DNA of 14,667 nt from an uncultured Clostridia bacterium (lineage in GTDB: Bacteria; Bacillota; Clostridia; Oscillospirales; CAG-272): assembly GCA_945936265.1 (NCBI GenBank), contig CAMETB010000023.1, forward strand, positions 1 to 14,667, written 5' to 3'. A model generated the notes under the pieces. It searched no databases. It saw only the letters and a list, made by a program, of their open reading frames with translations, and was not told the origin of the DNA. The position numbers and the translations under genes are program-made. Shown piece by piece: positions 5,743 to 13,064 of this stretch (position 1 is its first letter; each line of letters starts with the position of its first letter).

Positions 5743-6834
5743 ACGGAAAAATATCAGAAATGGGCGTATATCGGCGTGTGCGCAACGATTTTTGCGGTTT
5801 TCGGCTATCTTTTTCTTAAATATGCGCTCGGCATAATTTTTCCTTTTGCTTTTGCCCTTCTTGTCGTTGCTCTTGCAAGACCGCTTATAAATAAAATATG
5901 CAATAACGGAAAAATACCAAAATCTGTAGCGGGCGTTGTAGTTATTGCCGTTTTGCTCTTTTTTATAGTGTATCTTTTATTCGTTTGCGCATCGTACGCT
6001 CTTGGGCAGATAAAGGATATTTCGGCAAAAATAATAGAGAGCCTCTCTCAGGAGGATAACTACCTCTCGGGCTTTTTCGATTTTATTGAGAATATCGAGG
6101 AAAGAATGCCTTTTCTTAAAAACCATATCTTTAACGATGGCGAGAGCATTTATTCCATTGTCGTTGATATGATAAAAAACGGCGCAGGGAAGATAAGCGG
6201 AGAGATAACCTCGTTTGTCGCAAGATTCATCTCATCACTCCCGACATTTATAATAACAGTTATAGTGATAATACTCTCCCTTTTTTATTTTTCCAAGGAC
6301 TACGACAAAATAGGCGATGCGGTAATGAATTTTCTGCCCGAAAATATAGCCGCAAAAATACCCGTTATAAAAAGGGATATAGTATCGGTTATCTCAAAGT
6401 ATATAAAGTCGTATCTTATATTGCTTTTTCTCACCTTTACGGAGCTTTTTGCGGGCTTTTTGATCCTCGGGGTTGAAAACTCGTTCGTGCTTGCACTTGT
6501 AATCGCCTTTGTCGATATGCTCCCCGTACTCGGCGTCGGGTGCGTTCTCGTTCCGTGGGCGGTAATCCTTTTAATAGGCGGCAATATAAGGCTCGGCATA
6601 GGACTGCTCGTGCTGTATCTTATAATATATCTTTTAAGACAGTTTGAGGAGCCGAGAATAATAAGCTCACAAATGAATGTCCACCCCTTAATAACCCTGT
6701 TTGCCATGTATGCAGGACTTAAAATAGCGGGCCTCGGTGGAATGATTTTTGCCCCTCTTATCGCATTTATAATAAAAACGGTTTACAGTAGCATTAAAAA
6801 AGAAAAAAGCGTTGAAAAAGGAAAAGAATTGTGA
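5743..6834 (+). CDS. ytvI: YtvI-type sporulation membrane protein (AI-2E family transporter fold), probable ACG start
   Basis: From ACG 5743 the product has 363 residues, close to the usual YtvI length. It has the AI-2E/YtvI (UPF0118) architecture: two N-terminal membrane segments, a third before an extracellular or soluble region, and a C-terminal hydrophobic block. That block contains the family stretches ELFAGFLILG, DMLPVLGVG, PWAVILLIGGN, RQFEEPRI and HPLITL, which resemble YtvI more than generic family members. YtvI is a membrane protein of the sporulating mother cell whose substrate is unknown. The frame opens at ATG 5650, but that ATG has no ribosome binding site, overlaps the divergent cyclophilin promoter and precedes the -10 box at 5713. 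The perfect Shine-Dalgarno at 5731-5739 points to 5743 instead. A gene caller that accepts only ATG/GTG/TTG would report 5650-6834. Confidence 0.8.
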   Translation, partial: TEKYQKWAYIGVCATIFAVFGYLFLKYALGIIFPFAFALLVVALARPLINKICNNGKIPKSVAGVVVIAVLLFFIVYLLFVCASYALGQIKDISAKIIESLSQEDNYLSGFFDFIENIEERMPFLKNHIFNDGESIYSIVVDMIKNGAGKISGEITSFVARFISSLPTFIITVIVIILSLFYFSKDYDKIGDAVMNFLPENIAAKIPVIKRDIVSVISKYIKSYLILLFLTFTELFAGFLILGVENSFVLALVIAFVDMLPVLGVGCVLVPWAVILLIGGNIRLGIGLLVLYLIIYLLRQFEEPRIISSQMNVHPLITLFAMYAGLKIAGLGGMIFAPLIAFIIKTVYSSIKKEKSVEKGKEL

Positions 6835-6840
6835 TAACAT
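6812..6840 (+). promoter_or_regulatory. trpS: Probable promoter of trpS
   Basis: TTGAAA (6812-6817), a 17-base spacer, TAACAT (6835-6840) with TG at 6832-6833. It overlaps the end of ytvI. A perfect TATAAT follows at 6840-6845 but lacks a well-spaced -35 box. Only 39 bases separate ytvI from trpS, so there is no room for a T-box leader. Confidence 0.5.
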
Positions 6841-6873
6841 ATAATAAAGCATTGACATTATGGGAGAAAAAAT

Positions 6874-7878
6874 ATGTTTAACGATAAAAAAGTAGTCTTT
6901 TCCGGCGTTCAGCCGTCGGGAAATCTCACGATAGGAAATTATCTCGGCGCAATACGCAATTTCAGCGCATTTTCGGATGAATACCATTGTTATTACTGCG
7001 TTGCCGATATGCACGCAATAACCGTAAGGCAGGTCCCTGCCGATTTAAGAAAGAGAACGTATGAAACGTTAGCGCTTTATATAGCCTGCGGTCTTGACCC
7101 TCAAAAAAATACGCTTTTCGTGCAGAGCCACGTTCCCGCCCATGCGGAGCTTGGCTGGATACTCGATTGCTATACCATGTTTGGCGAGCTTTCGAGAATG
7201 ACGCAGTTTAAGGACAAGAGCGCAAAAAATGCGGACAATATAAACGCAGGACTGTTTACCTATCCGTCGCTTATGGCGGCAGATATACTCCTTTACCAGA
7301 CGGAGCTTGTCCCCGTCGGAGTAGATCAGAAACAGCACCTCGAGCTTTGCCGTGATATAGCGGGGCGCTTCAATCAGATCTACGGTGAAACCTTCGTTAT
7401 CCCCGAGGGGTATATAACCAAAGAGGGCGCAAAGATAATGTCCTTGCAGGACCCTACAAAGAAGATGAGCAAATCCGACCCCAACGAAAACGCAGTTGTC
7501 CGTATCCTCGATTCCAAGGACGATATAATAAGAAAGTTCAAGCGTGCCGTAACCGATTCCGGCAACGAAATAGTTCACAGAGAGGATAAAGAGGGAATAA
7601 CCAATCTCTTAAATATATACACACGCTTCACGGGCAAAACCATGGAAGAAGCAGAGAAGGAGTTTGACGGCAAAGGCTATGGCGAGTTCAAACTTGCCGT
7701 GGGCGAAACCTGCGCCGACGCTCTGTCCCCCGTCAGAGCGGAGTTTGATAAACTGATGGCGGATAAAGCCTACCTTGAAACAATAATGGCAGACGGCGCC
7801 ACGGAAGCCTACAAAAACGCCCGCCGCACCCTCTCCAAAGTAAAGCGCAAACTCGGCTTCACCGATATAAAACGCTAA
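6874..7878 (+). CDS. trpS: Tryptophan-tRNA ligase
   Basis: The 334-residue class Ic aminoacyl-tRNA synthetase charges tRNA-Trp using ATP, in the cytoplasm, as a homodimer. The HIGH-like signature lies in PSGNLTIGNYLG (14-25) and the KMSKS loop is intact at 197-201, followed by DPN. The intervening GVDQKQHLEL (149-158) is typical of bacterial TrpRS, and the length is normal. The start is supported by GGGAG 8 bases upstream and by the conserved N-terminus VFSGVQPSG. No T-box or trp leader is visible upstream. It is followed by a strong terminator and is probably monocistronic or read through from ytvI. Confidence 0.95.
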   Translation: MFNDKKVVFSGVQPSGNLTIGNYLGAIRNFSAFSDEYHCYYCVADMHAITVRQVPADLRKRTYETLALYIACGLDPQKNTLFVQSHVPAHAELGWILDCYTMFGELSRMTQFKDKSAKNADNINAGLFTYPSLMAADILLYQTELVPVGVDQKQHLELCRDIAGRFNQIYGETFVIPEGYITKEGAKIMSLQDPTKKMSKSDPNENAVVRILDSKDDIIRKFKRAVTDSGNEIVHREDKEGITNLLNIYTRFTGKTMEEAEKEFDGKGYGEFKLAVGETCADALSPVRAEFDKLMADKAYLETIMADGATEAYKNARRTLSKVKRKLGFTDIKR

Positions 7879-7904
7879 ACGCCTGTCAAAAAACATAAAA
7901 AACA

Positions 7905-7930
7905 CGGTGGCTGAAAAGCCACCGCATTTT
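7905..7930. terminator. Bidirectional intrinsic terminator between trpS and ychF
   Basis: A perfect stem CGGTGGCT (7905-7912), tetraloop GAAA, AGCCACCG (7917-7924), then CATTTTTATTTT. An A-rich stretch on the left side makes it usable from the minus strand as well. Confidence 0.9.
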
Positions 7931-7944
7931 TATTTTGTAACGGA

Positions 7945-9036
7945 TTATACGTTAAATCTGAAAAGAACTATATCTCCGTCGCAGATGACGTAATCTTTGC
8001 CCTCGGAGCGAACGAGGCCTTTTTCTTTCGCCGCGTTCATACTTCCGCACTTTACAAGGTCGTCAAAGGAAACTATCTCGGCACGGATAAAGCCACGCTC
8101 GAAGTCGGAGTGGATCTTGCCCGCCGCCTGCGGCGCTTTCGTTCCTTTCTTTATCGTCCACGCACGCACCTCTTTCGGCCCTGCGGTAAGATAACTTATA
8201 AGTCCCAAAAGAGAATAGCTTGCTTTAATAAGCCTGTCAAGACCGCTTTCCTTTATGCCGAGTTCGGAGAGGAACATTTCCTTTTCGTCGTCGGGAAGTT
8301 CGGCAATTTCCGCTTCTATCTCGGCACAGACGGGGATAACTTCGCTCTTTTCCGATTTTGCAAACTCCGCAAGCTTTTCGTAATACTTGTTTTTTGAAAT
8401 ATCCGCTATATCGCTCTCGCCCACGTTTGCAACGTATATAACGGGCTTTATCGTGAGCAGAGCAACGTCGGATAGCATATCAAGCTCGTCCTCGGTATAA
8501 TCGAGCGAGCGTGCCGTTTTTCCCTCGGAGAGCGCACCCATTATTCTTTCAAGAAGTTCAAATTTAGGGGCAAGCGTTTTGTCGCCTTTTAAGGCTTTTT
8601 TAACCGCGTCTATTCTTCTTTCGAGAATTTCCATATCGGAGAAGATAAGCTCAAGATTTATCGTTTCAACGTCCCTTATAGGATCGACGGAGCCGTCCAC
8701 GTGTATAATATCGTTGTTCTCAAAGCAACGGACAACGTGTATTATCGCGTCAACCTCTCTTATGTGAGAGAGAAATTTATTTCCGAGCCCCTCGCCCTTT
8801 GAAGCGCCTTTTACAAGCCCTGCAATATCTACAAATTCGATAACCGCAGGGGTATAAAGCTCGGGAGAGTACATTTTTGCAAGCACGTCAAGGCGGCTGT
8901 CCGGCACGGCAACAACGCCGACGTTAGGCTCTATCGTACAGAAAGGATAATTCGCACTTTGCGCCCCCGCGTTTGTCAAAGCGTTGAAAAGCGTACTTTT
9001 TCCAACATTCGGGAGCCCTACAATTCCAAGTTTCAT
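7945..9036 (-). CDS. ychF: YchF/OLA1-type ribosome-associated P-loop ATPase
   Basis: The 363-residue protein has the normal YchF length. The Walker A motif is GLPNVGKS (7-14), the conserved NYPFCTIEPN is at 29-38, and G3 is DIAG (70-73). The G4 position reads NVGE (204-207) rather than NKxD, which fits the known preference of YchF for ATP over GTP. A C-terminal TGS domain occupies about 277-361. Members bind ribosomes and are linked to stress responses and translation quality control. The ATG at 9036 follows GAGG and has a clear promoter at 9083-9111. It is a single-gene unit, convergent with trpS and divergent from the response regulator. Confidence 0.95.
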   Translation of the reverse strand: MKLGIVGLPNVGKSTLFNALTNAGAQSANYPFCTIEPNVGVVAVPDSRLDVLAKMYSPELYTPAVIEFVDIAGLVKGASKGEGLGNKFLSHIREVDAIIHVVRCFENNDIIHVDGSVDPIRDVETINLELIFSDMEILERRIDAVKKALKGDKTLAPKFELLERIMGALSEGKTARSLDYTEDELDMLSDVALLTIKPVIYVANVGESDIADISKNKYYEKLAEFAKSEKSEVIPVCAEIEAEIAELPDDEKEMFLSELGIKESGLDRLIKASYSLLGLISYLTAGPKEVRAWTIKKGTKAPQAAGKIHSDFERGFIRAEIVSFDDLVKCGSMNAAKEKGLVRSEGKDYVICDGDIVLFRFNV

Positions 9037-9082
9037 TACGTTACCTCTTAAAATTCTTGTTCCGCTTATACGGTCTTGTAGT

Positions 9083-9111
9083 ATTATACATTATTTTTTT
9101 CGTCCTATCAA
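9083..9111 (-). promoter_or_regulatory. ychF: SigA promoter of ychF
   Basis: Read on the minus strand: TTGATA (9111-9106), a 17-base spacer, TATAAT (9088-9083). Confidence 0.8.
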
Positions 9112-9158
9112 GAGAAAAAGGAAAAAACGGGCAAAAAATATGGTGATTTTTTATTATA

Positions 9159-9188
9159 TTCACACTTCGCGTTCACATTTTGTTCACA
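9159..9188 (+). promoter_or_regulatory. Three TTCACA direct repeats: candidate OmpR/PhoP-family binding site
   Basis: TTCACA occurs at 9159-9164, 9172-9177 and 9183-9188, with spacers of 7 and 5 bases, so the repeats lie about one helix turn apart on one face of the DNA. This matches the style of the PhoP box of Bacillus subtilis (TT-A/C/T-ACA repeats with spacers of about 5). It lies in the shared upstream region of ychF and the response regulator, so autoregulation is plausible. Just downstream is a separate dyad TTGTA-GAA-TACAA (9195-9207). Confidence 0.4.
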
Positions 9189-9242
9189 ATTACGTTGTAG
9201 AATACAATTAGCGATAAATATTTCTTATTTTGAAATAAACTG

Positions 9243-9271
9243 TTTACAAATTGTCAAAAATATGCTACAAT
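9243..9271 (+). promoter_or_regulatory. Extended -10 SigA promoter of the response regulator
   Basis: TTTACA (9243-9248), a 17-base spacer, TACAAT (9266-9271) with TGC in front (TGCTACAAT). The dyad ACAAATTGT (9246-9254) overlaps the -35 box and recurs in the kinase promoter. Confidence 0.7.
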
Positions 9272-9325
9272 AAATGTAACTTGCGAAAAATCGCCTGCTT
9301 ACCGATATGAAAAGGAGAAACTGAT

Positions 9326-10030
9326 ATGCTGGGGACAAAAATGCTTGTCGTTGATGATGACGTCAATATATGTGAGCTTATAAAGGTTTATTTTCAGAAC
9401 GAAGGTTACGATGTAGCCGTTGCCAATGACGGAGTCGAAGGGCTTAATATGTTCAAAAGTTATGACCCCGATATTATTCTTCTCGATCTTATGCTTCCAA
9501 AAAAAGACGGGACGGACGTTTGCCGCGAGATACGTGCCAACTCCAATAAGCCCATGATAATGATAACTGCAAAGGGCGATGTTTTTGACAAGGTTCTGGG
9601 TCTTGAGCTCGGCGCTGACGATTTTGTCGTAAAGCCTTTTGATATGAAAGAGCTTCTGGCAAGGGTAAAAGCAGTCCTCCGAAGATACAGCGCAATGGAA
9701 ACTCACGTAGATAAGGACACCTTGCGTTTTGACAACCTTGAGATAAGTCTTGCCAATCACGAACTTAAAATCAGGGGGGAGAGTGTCGATATTCCGCATA
9801 AAGAACTCCTTCTTCTTTATTTCCTTGCAAAGAATTTCAACAGAGTATATACAAGGGATCAGCTTCTTAACAAGGTGTGGAGCTTTGACTACCTCGGTGA
9901 CTCAAGGACTGTTGATGTTCATATAAAGCGCCTGCGCGAAAAACTCCAGGGAGTGTCGGACAAATGGGAACTTAAAACCGTCTGGGGCGTCGGATACAAA
10001 TTTGAGGTGTTTCCTCAACCTACCGAATAA
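9326..10030 (+). CDS. OmpR/PhoB-family response regulator
   Basis: This 234-residue DNA-binding regulator has a receiver domain at about 5-120: acidic pocket Asp11/Asp12, phospho-acceptor Asp54 in LLDLMLP, switch Thr81 and Lys103 in KPF. A winged-helix output domain follows at about 130-228, with RTVDVHIKRLREKL (194-207) as the recognition helix and VWGVGYKFE at the wing. The start follows AAAGGAG. Its partner is almost certainly the kinase encoded 355 bases downstream, although the two genes are not directly linked. TTCACA repeats and a dyad in the upstream region suggest autoregulation. The PhoP/PhoR or another OmpR-class subgroup cannot be fixed from sequence, so no gene symbol is given. 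Confidence 0.93.
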   Translation: MLGTKMLVVDDDVNICELIKVYFQNEGYDVAVANDGVEGLNMFKSYDPDIILLDLMLPKKDGTDVCREIRANSNKPMIMITAKGDVFDKVLGLELGADDFVVKPFDMKELLARVKAVLRRYSAMETHVDKDTLRFDNLEISLANHELKIRGESVDIPHKELLLLYFLAKNFNRVYTRDQLLNKVWSFDYLGDSRTVDVHIKRLREKLQGVSDKWELKTVWGVGYKFEVFPQPTE

Positions 10031-10194
10031 TAAAAGCAGGGGCTGCCGCATTTGACGACACCGAAAAAGTCGGTTTATCCAAAATAAATGGGGGGTGGTG
10101 TAAAATCCGCCTCCTACTTTTTTGTAAAGTCAGTAAATGAGAAAATAATAAGGTTGAAATTCTTGCGAATTTCTTCGTTTTATGACTTTTTCTT

Positions 10195-10283
10195 GCGTCG
10201 TTTTCGCCCTTCACCGTACCAAGTACGGCTTAACAGGGCGAAGAACAACGCATCTCGCCTAAATCCGCCTATCCCTTAATCCA
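10195..10283. repeat. Dispersed palindromic repeat, copy 2, with long hairpin
   Basis: Nested inverted repeats: the centre is CCGTAC-CAA-GTACGG (10213-10227), flanked by CGCCCT (10205-10210) and AGGGCG (10235-10240), and by GCGTCGTT (10195-10202) opposite AACAACGC (10244-10251) with one mismatch. GCGAATTT (10165-10172) against AAATCCGC may extend it outward. Its right part (10246-10283) matches 71-107, including the exact 16-mer TAAATCCGCCTATCCC. It is probably a non-autonomous, MITE-like or REP-like element; ends and target duplication are not evident. Confidence 0.6.
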
Positions 10284-10285
10284 GG

Positions 10286-10320
10286 ACTGTTGCAAATTTT
10301 TGTTTTCAACAATCATTTTT
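10286..10320 (+). terminator. Weak candidate terminator before the kinase promoter
   Basis: TGTTG (10288-10292) pairs with CAACA (10307-10311), with an inner AAA/TTT extension, followed by ATCATTTTTTC. The stem is short and interrupted, so termination would be partial at best. It could end transcripts of the response regulator. Confidence 0.3.
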
Positions 10321-10322
10321 TC

Positions 10323-10351
10323 TTGACTTATTATAACAAATTGTTTATACT
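10323..10351 (+). promoter_or_regulatory. SigA promoter of the kinase/rlmL operon
   Basis: TTGACT (10323-10328), a 17-base spacer, TATACT (10346-10351). The dyad ACAAATTGT (10336-10344) sits inside the spacer and also occurs in the response regulator promoter. The ribosome binding site GAAGGAG follows at 10371-10377. Confidence 0.75.
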
Positions 10352-10385
10352 ATAACCGAAAGAACGTAAAGAAGGAGAGCGCAGT

Positions 10386-11897
10386 ATGAAAAAACTCCAT
10401 TTCAAGAATATATATACAAGATATATGGCGATATTTATGGCGATAATTATTCTCACGGTTACGGTCCTCGGAATAATAATAACTACACTTATCGAGAATT
10501 TTTCCATAGATTCAAGAAAAAAAGAGCTTTCAAATGTGGCGGTTACCTTTGAAACTTTTCTTGGAAAAATAAGTGACAGTGAAGCAACGCTTGAAGACAA
10601 AATAAGAGAACGGGAAAGCACTCTTCTATCCGCATTGTCAATAAACTTCATGACAACTCCGAACTGTAAAGTTCTTGCAACCGATAAAAACGGAAATATA
10701 ATTATGAGCGCATTTAAAGATGAGGACACAGGCGAAATACAGATAAATTACGGCGAAAATTCAACTGCCGACATAGAGGAAATCAAAAAAACGACAATTC
10801 CGCAGGAGACGATGGAGGAAATACTGAAAGAAAAAGATATATCCATGCGCCGTAACTGCAATGGATTTTTCTCATCAAATGTAATTCTTTTTGCATCCGT
10901 CATAGAAAACGAAAATTCAGACACTCTCGGCACTGTAATCGCTTATACTTTAAGTTCCAAAAAGGGAGATATGATGAGTGCAATGATGCGCTCGATAATA
11001 ATAGCGGTCGTATGGATATCAATAGTCGCACTTGTGGCGATTTATGGGGTAAGTTACAGCGTTATGAAGCCGCTGCGCGAGATAAGTGTTGCGGTAAATG
11101 AGTTTTCACGGGGCAATTTCAGCGTGCGCATACCCGTCCGAGGGAACGATGAACTTGCTGATCTTGCAACTTCATTTAACAATATGGCGTCGGCACTTCA
11201 GTCAAAAGATGAAATGCAGCGCAGTTTTCTTAGCAGTGCCTCTCATGATTTAAGGACACCTATGACGACGATTGCCGGATTTATAGACGGAATACTCGAC
11301 GGCGCAATACCTCCCGAAAAGCAGGAATATTATCTTACCATAATTAAAAACGAAATAAAGCGTTTAAGCCGACTTGTAACATCCTTGCTCGACATTTCAA
11401 GGCTCCAGTCCGGCGAGCGCAAATTTGAGATGAAAAACTTCAATATCTGCGAAATGGTAAGGCAGACGGTAATATCGTTTGAAACGCAGATAGAGATAAA
11501 AGAACTTGATGTGGAATTTGACTTTGACGATTTCGATATGTATGTCAAGGGCGATAAGGACGCGATAAATCAGGTAATATACAATCTTTGCCACAATGCG
11601 ATAAAATTTTCGTACGAGAAAGGCAAATACAGGGTAAGCGTCAAAGACTGCGACAAGAAGATAAAATTCTCGATTTATAATGAGGGAATAGGGATATCCC
11701 CTGAGGATCAGCCGTATGTTTTCGACAGATTTTACAAAGGGGACAAAAGCAGAGGACTTGACAAAACCGGCGTAGGTCTTGGGCTTTTCATAACAAAGAC
11801 GATAATAGAGGCGCATGGAGAAAAGATAAGTGTACAGAGCGAATACGGAAAGAACTGCACCTTCTCATTTACTCTGCCAAAAGGAGAAAAAGAATGA
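10386..11897 (+). CDS. Membrane-bound sensor histidine kinase, HAMP-containing
   Basis: The kinase has 503 residues. One membrane segment lies at about 13-35, an extracytoplasmic sensor region of roughly 165 residues at 37-200 (not matched to a named sensor family), and a second membrane segment at about 203-225. A HAMP domain follows (about 226-280), then the dimerisation helix with phospho-acceptor His287 in SASHDLRTP. The ATPase domain has N box residues Asn400 and Asn404, G1 NEGIGIS (432-438), F box DRFYK (447-451) and G2 GVGLGL (462-467). All catalytic motifs are intact and there is no PAS domain. It should phosphorylate the response regulator encoded upstream; the signal is unknown. It has its own promoter. 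The stop overlaps the rlmL start by four bases. Confidence 0.93.
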   Translation: MKKLHFKNIYTRYMAIFMAIIILTVTVLGIIITTLIENFSIDSRKKELSNVAVTFETFLGKISDSEATLEDKIRERESTLLSALSINFMTTPNCKVLATDKNGNIIMSAFKDEDTGEIQINYGENSTADIEEIKKTTIPQETMEEILKEKDISMRRNCNGFFSSNVILFASVIENENSDTLGTVIAYTLSSKKGDMMSAMMRSIIIAVVWISIVALVAIYGVSYSVMKPLREISVAVNEFSRGNFSVRIPVRGNDELADLATSFNNMASALQSKDEMQRSFLSSASHDLRTPMTTIAGFIDGILDGAIPPEKQEYYLTIIKNEIKRLSRLVTSLLDISRLQSGERKFEMKNFNICEMVRQTVISFETQIEIKELDVEFDFDDFDMYVKGDKDAINQVIYNLCHNAIKFSYEKGKYRVSVKDCDKKIKFSIYNEGIGISPEDQPYVFDRFYKGDKSRGLDKTGVGLGLFITKTIIEAHGEKISVQSEYGKNCTFSFTLPKGEKE

Positions 11898-13012
11898 TTG
11901 AGTATGTTGCAACGTGCCTTTTCGGACTTGAGGGACTGCTCGGCGAGGAGATAGACGCACTCGGATATAAAAGGACCGAAACCATGGACGGCAGAATAAG
12001 CTTTGTCGGCGATATTTCCGCTATGGCGGTGTGCAATATCAATCTGAGATATGCGGAAAGAGTCTATATAAAAGTCGGGGAATTTGAGGCTCTCACTTTT
12101 GACGATCTTTTCGAGGGGACAAAAGCGCTTGATTGGAGTAGATGGATAGGCAAGGACGATGAATTCCCCGTAAGGGGACACAGCATAAAGAGCGCGCTTT
12201 TTTCCGTCCCCGACTGTCAGAAAATAATAAAGAAAGCGGTTGCATCGAGCCTCGGCGCAAAATACGGCATAAGTTGGTTTCCGGAAACGGGAATAAAGTA
12301 TCAGATTGACTTTTTCATCTTTAAGAACAGAGCCACGCTTATGATAGATACCTCGGGCACACCGCTCCATAAGAGAGGTTACAGACCGAAAGCGTCGGAG
12401 GCGCCGATAAGAGAAACGCTTGCCGCCGCACTCGCTAAAATTTCAAGACCGAGAGAGGACGTTCTTTTCTGGGATCCGTTTTGCGGCTCCGGAACTATCG
12501 CAATAGAGGCGTCAATGATAATGACGAACAGAGCGCCGGGGCTTGAAAGAGCCTTTGTTTCACAAACCTTTGCGGAAATAGACAAAAGGGCGTGGGAGGA
12601 CGCAAGGCAAGAGGCGAGGGCAAAGATAATAAACGATTCGTCTTTTGAAGCATACGCTTCGGATATAAATCCCGAGTGTGTATCGCTTGCAACCGAATGC
12701 GCCAAGCACGCGGGCGTATATAACAATATGAAAATTTTTGAAAAAGACGCCCTTACAATAGAAACGGGTGGCAGGCGCGGCACAATAGTCTGCAATCCTC
12801 CGTACGGAGAGCGGCTTCTTACCGTGCGGGAATGTGAGGACCTTTACAGAAAAATGGGAGAGCATTTCAAAACGCTTGACAAATGGCAGATATATATAAT
12901 CACAAGCCACGAAAGCTTTGCAAGGTTCTACGGAAGAAAACCCGACAAGGTAAGAAAACTCTATAACGGAATGATCCCTTGCCTGTTCTATCAATTTTTC
13001 AAAAATAAATGA
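11894..13012 (+). CDS. rlmL: THUMP-domain 23S rRNA (guanine-N2) methyltransferase, RlmL/YpsC type
   Basis: The 372-residue protein has an N-terminal ferredoxin-like/THUMP RNA-binding region (about 1-155), then a Rossmann-fold SAM-dependent methyltransferase domain. The SAM site is DPFCGSG (194-200) and the catalytic motif NPPYGER (301-307), which is the N2-guanine (or exocyclic amine) pattern. It lacks the second RlmK-like domain of the long proteobacterial fusion, as is normal in Bacillota (YpsC). The expected target is a guanosine in 23S rRNA equivalent to E. coli G2445. The start overlaps the kinase stop (ATGA) and follows AAAGGAG, so translation is coupled to a signalling gene with no evident functional link. 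Confidence 0.9.
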   Translation: MIEYVATCLFGLEGLLGEEIDALGYKRTETMDGRISFVGDISAMAVCNINLRYAERVYIKVGEFEALTFDDLFEGTKALDWSRWIGKDDEFPVRGHSIKSALFSVPDCQKIIKKAVASSLGAKYGISWFPETGIKYQIDFFIFKNRATLMIDTSGTPLHKRGYRPKASEAPIRETLAAALAKISRPREDVLFWDPFCGSGTIAIEASMIMTNRAPGLERAFVSQTFAEIDKRAWEDARQEARAKIINDSSFEAYASDINPECVSLATECAKHAGVYNNMKIFEKDALTIETGGRRGTIVCNPPYGERLLTVRECEDLYRKMGEHFKTLDKWQIYIITSHESFARFYGRKPDKVRKLYNGMIPCLFYQFFKNK

Positions 13013-13040
13013 TTGAAAAAGAAAACTCCGCAAATACTAA
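13013..13040 (+). promoter_or_regulatory. spoVAF: Candidate promoter of spoVAF (SigG-like or weak SigA)
   Basis: Two readings overlap. As a forespore SigG promoter: TGATTG (13010-13015), 17 bases, AATACTA (13033-13039), the -10 box differing from CATACTA at one position. As SigA: TTGAAA (13013-13018), 16 bases, TACTAA (13035-13040). Either would start RNA near 13046, inside the loop of the following hairpin. GerA/SpoVA genes are SigG-controlled in Bacillus subtilis. Confidence 0.35.
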
Positions 13041-13063
13041 CAAAAAGTGTTTGCGGAGGTTTT
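13022..13063 (+). terminator. Hairpin after rlmL that covers the spoVAF ribosome binding site
   Basis: AAAACTCCGCAAA (13022-13034) pairs with TTTGCGGAG (13050-13058) plus TTTT after one bulged G, with a 15-base loop. It starts 10 bases after the rlmL stop and may terminate that transcript, though the T run is only four bases. The right arm contains the Shine-Dalgarno GGAGG (13055-13059) of spoVAF. Confidence 0.65.
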
Positions 13064-13064
13064 T

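Larger units (their letters stand above)
10031..10385. other. 355-base repeat-bearing spacer between response regulator and kinase
   Basis: I see no credible gene here. In order it holds: a small hairpin GCAG-GGG-CTGC (10036-10046); a segment closed by ACACC (10058-10062) and GGTGT (10097-10101); AAATCCGCC (10103-10111), which recurs at 10261-10269 and 86-94; the long inverted repeat at 10195-10251 with the dispersed repeat tail; a weak T-followed hairpin (10286-10320); and the kinase promoter (10323-10351). Orthologous pairs of this kind are normally a few bases apart or overlapping, so the spacer looks inserted. Confidence 0.6.

Noticed and set aside
5591..5785. 65-residue N-terminal extension of the cyclophilin
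   Set aside because: The promoter at 5622-5650 lies inside it, the conserved fold starts at the ATG at 5590, and that ATG has its own ribosome binding site.
6835..6873. T-box or tryptophan leader before trpS
   Set aside because: Only 39 bases separate the genes, too few for a T-box, and no leader hairpin or T-box core sequence is present.
7069..7578. Minus-strand frame of about 169 codons opposite trpS
   Set aside because: Fully inside the strongly conserved trpS gene; shadow of its codon pattern.
9299..9799. Minus-strand frame of about 166 codons opposite the response regulator
   Set aside because: Antisense to an intact receiver domain; no independent support.
11732..12370. Open minus-strand frame of about 212 codons opposite the kinase end and rlmL start
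   Set aside because: It lies antisense to two well-supported genes, its product resembles no family, and no ribosome binding site or promoter was noticed. It is a shadow frame.
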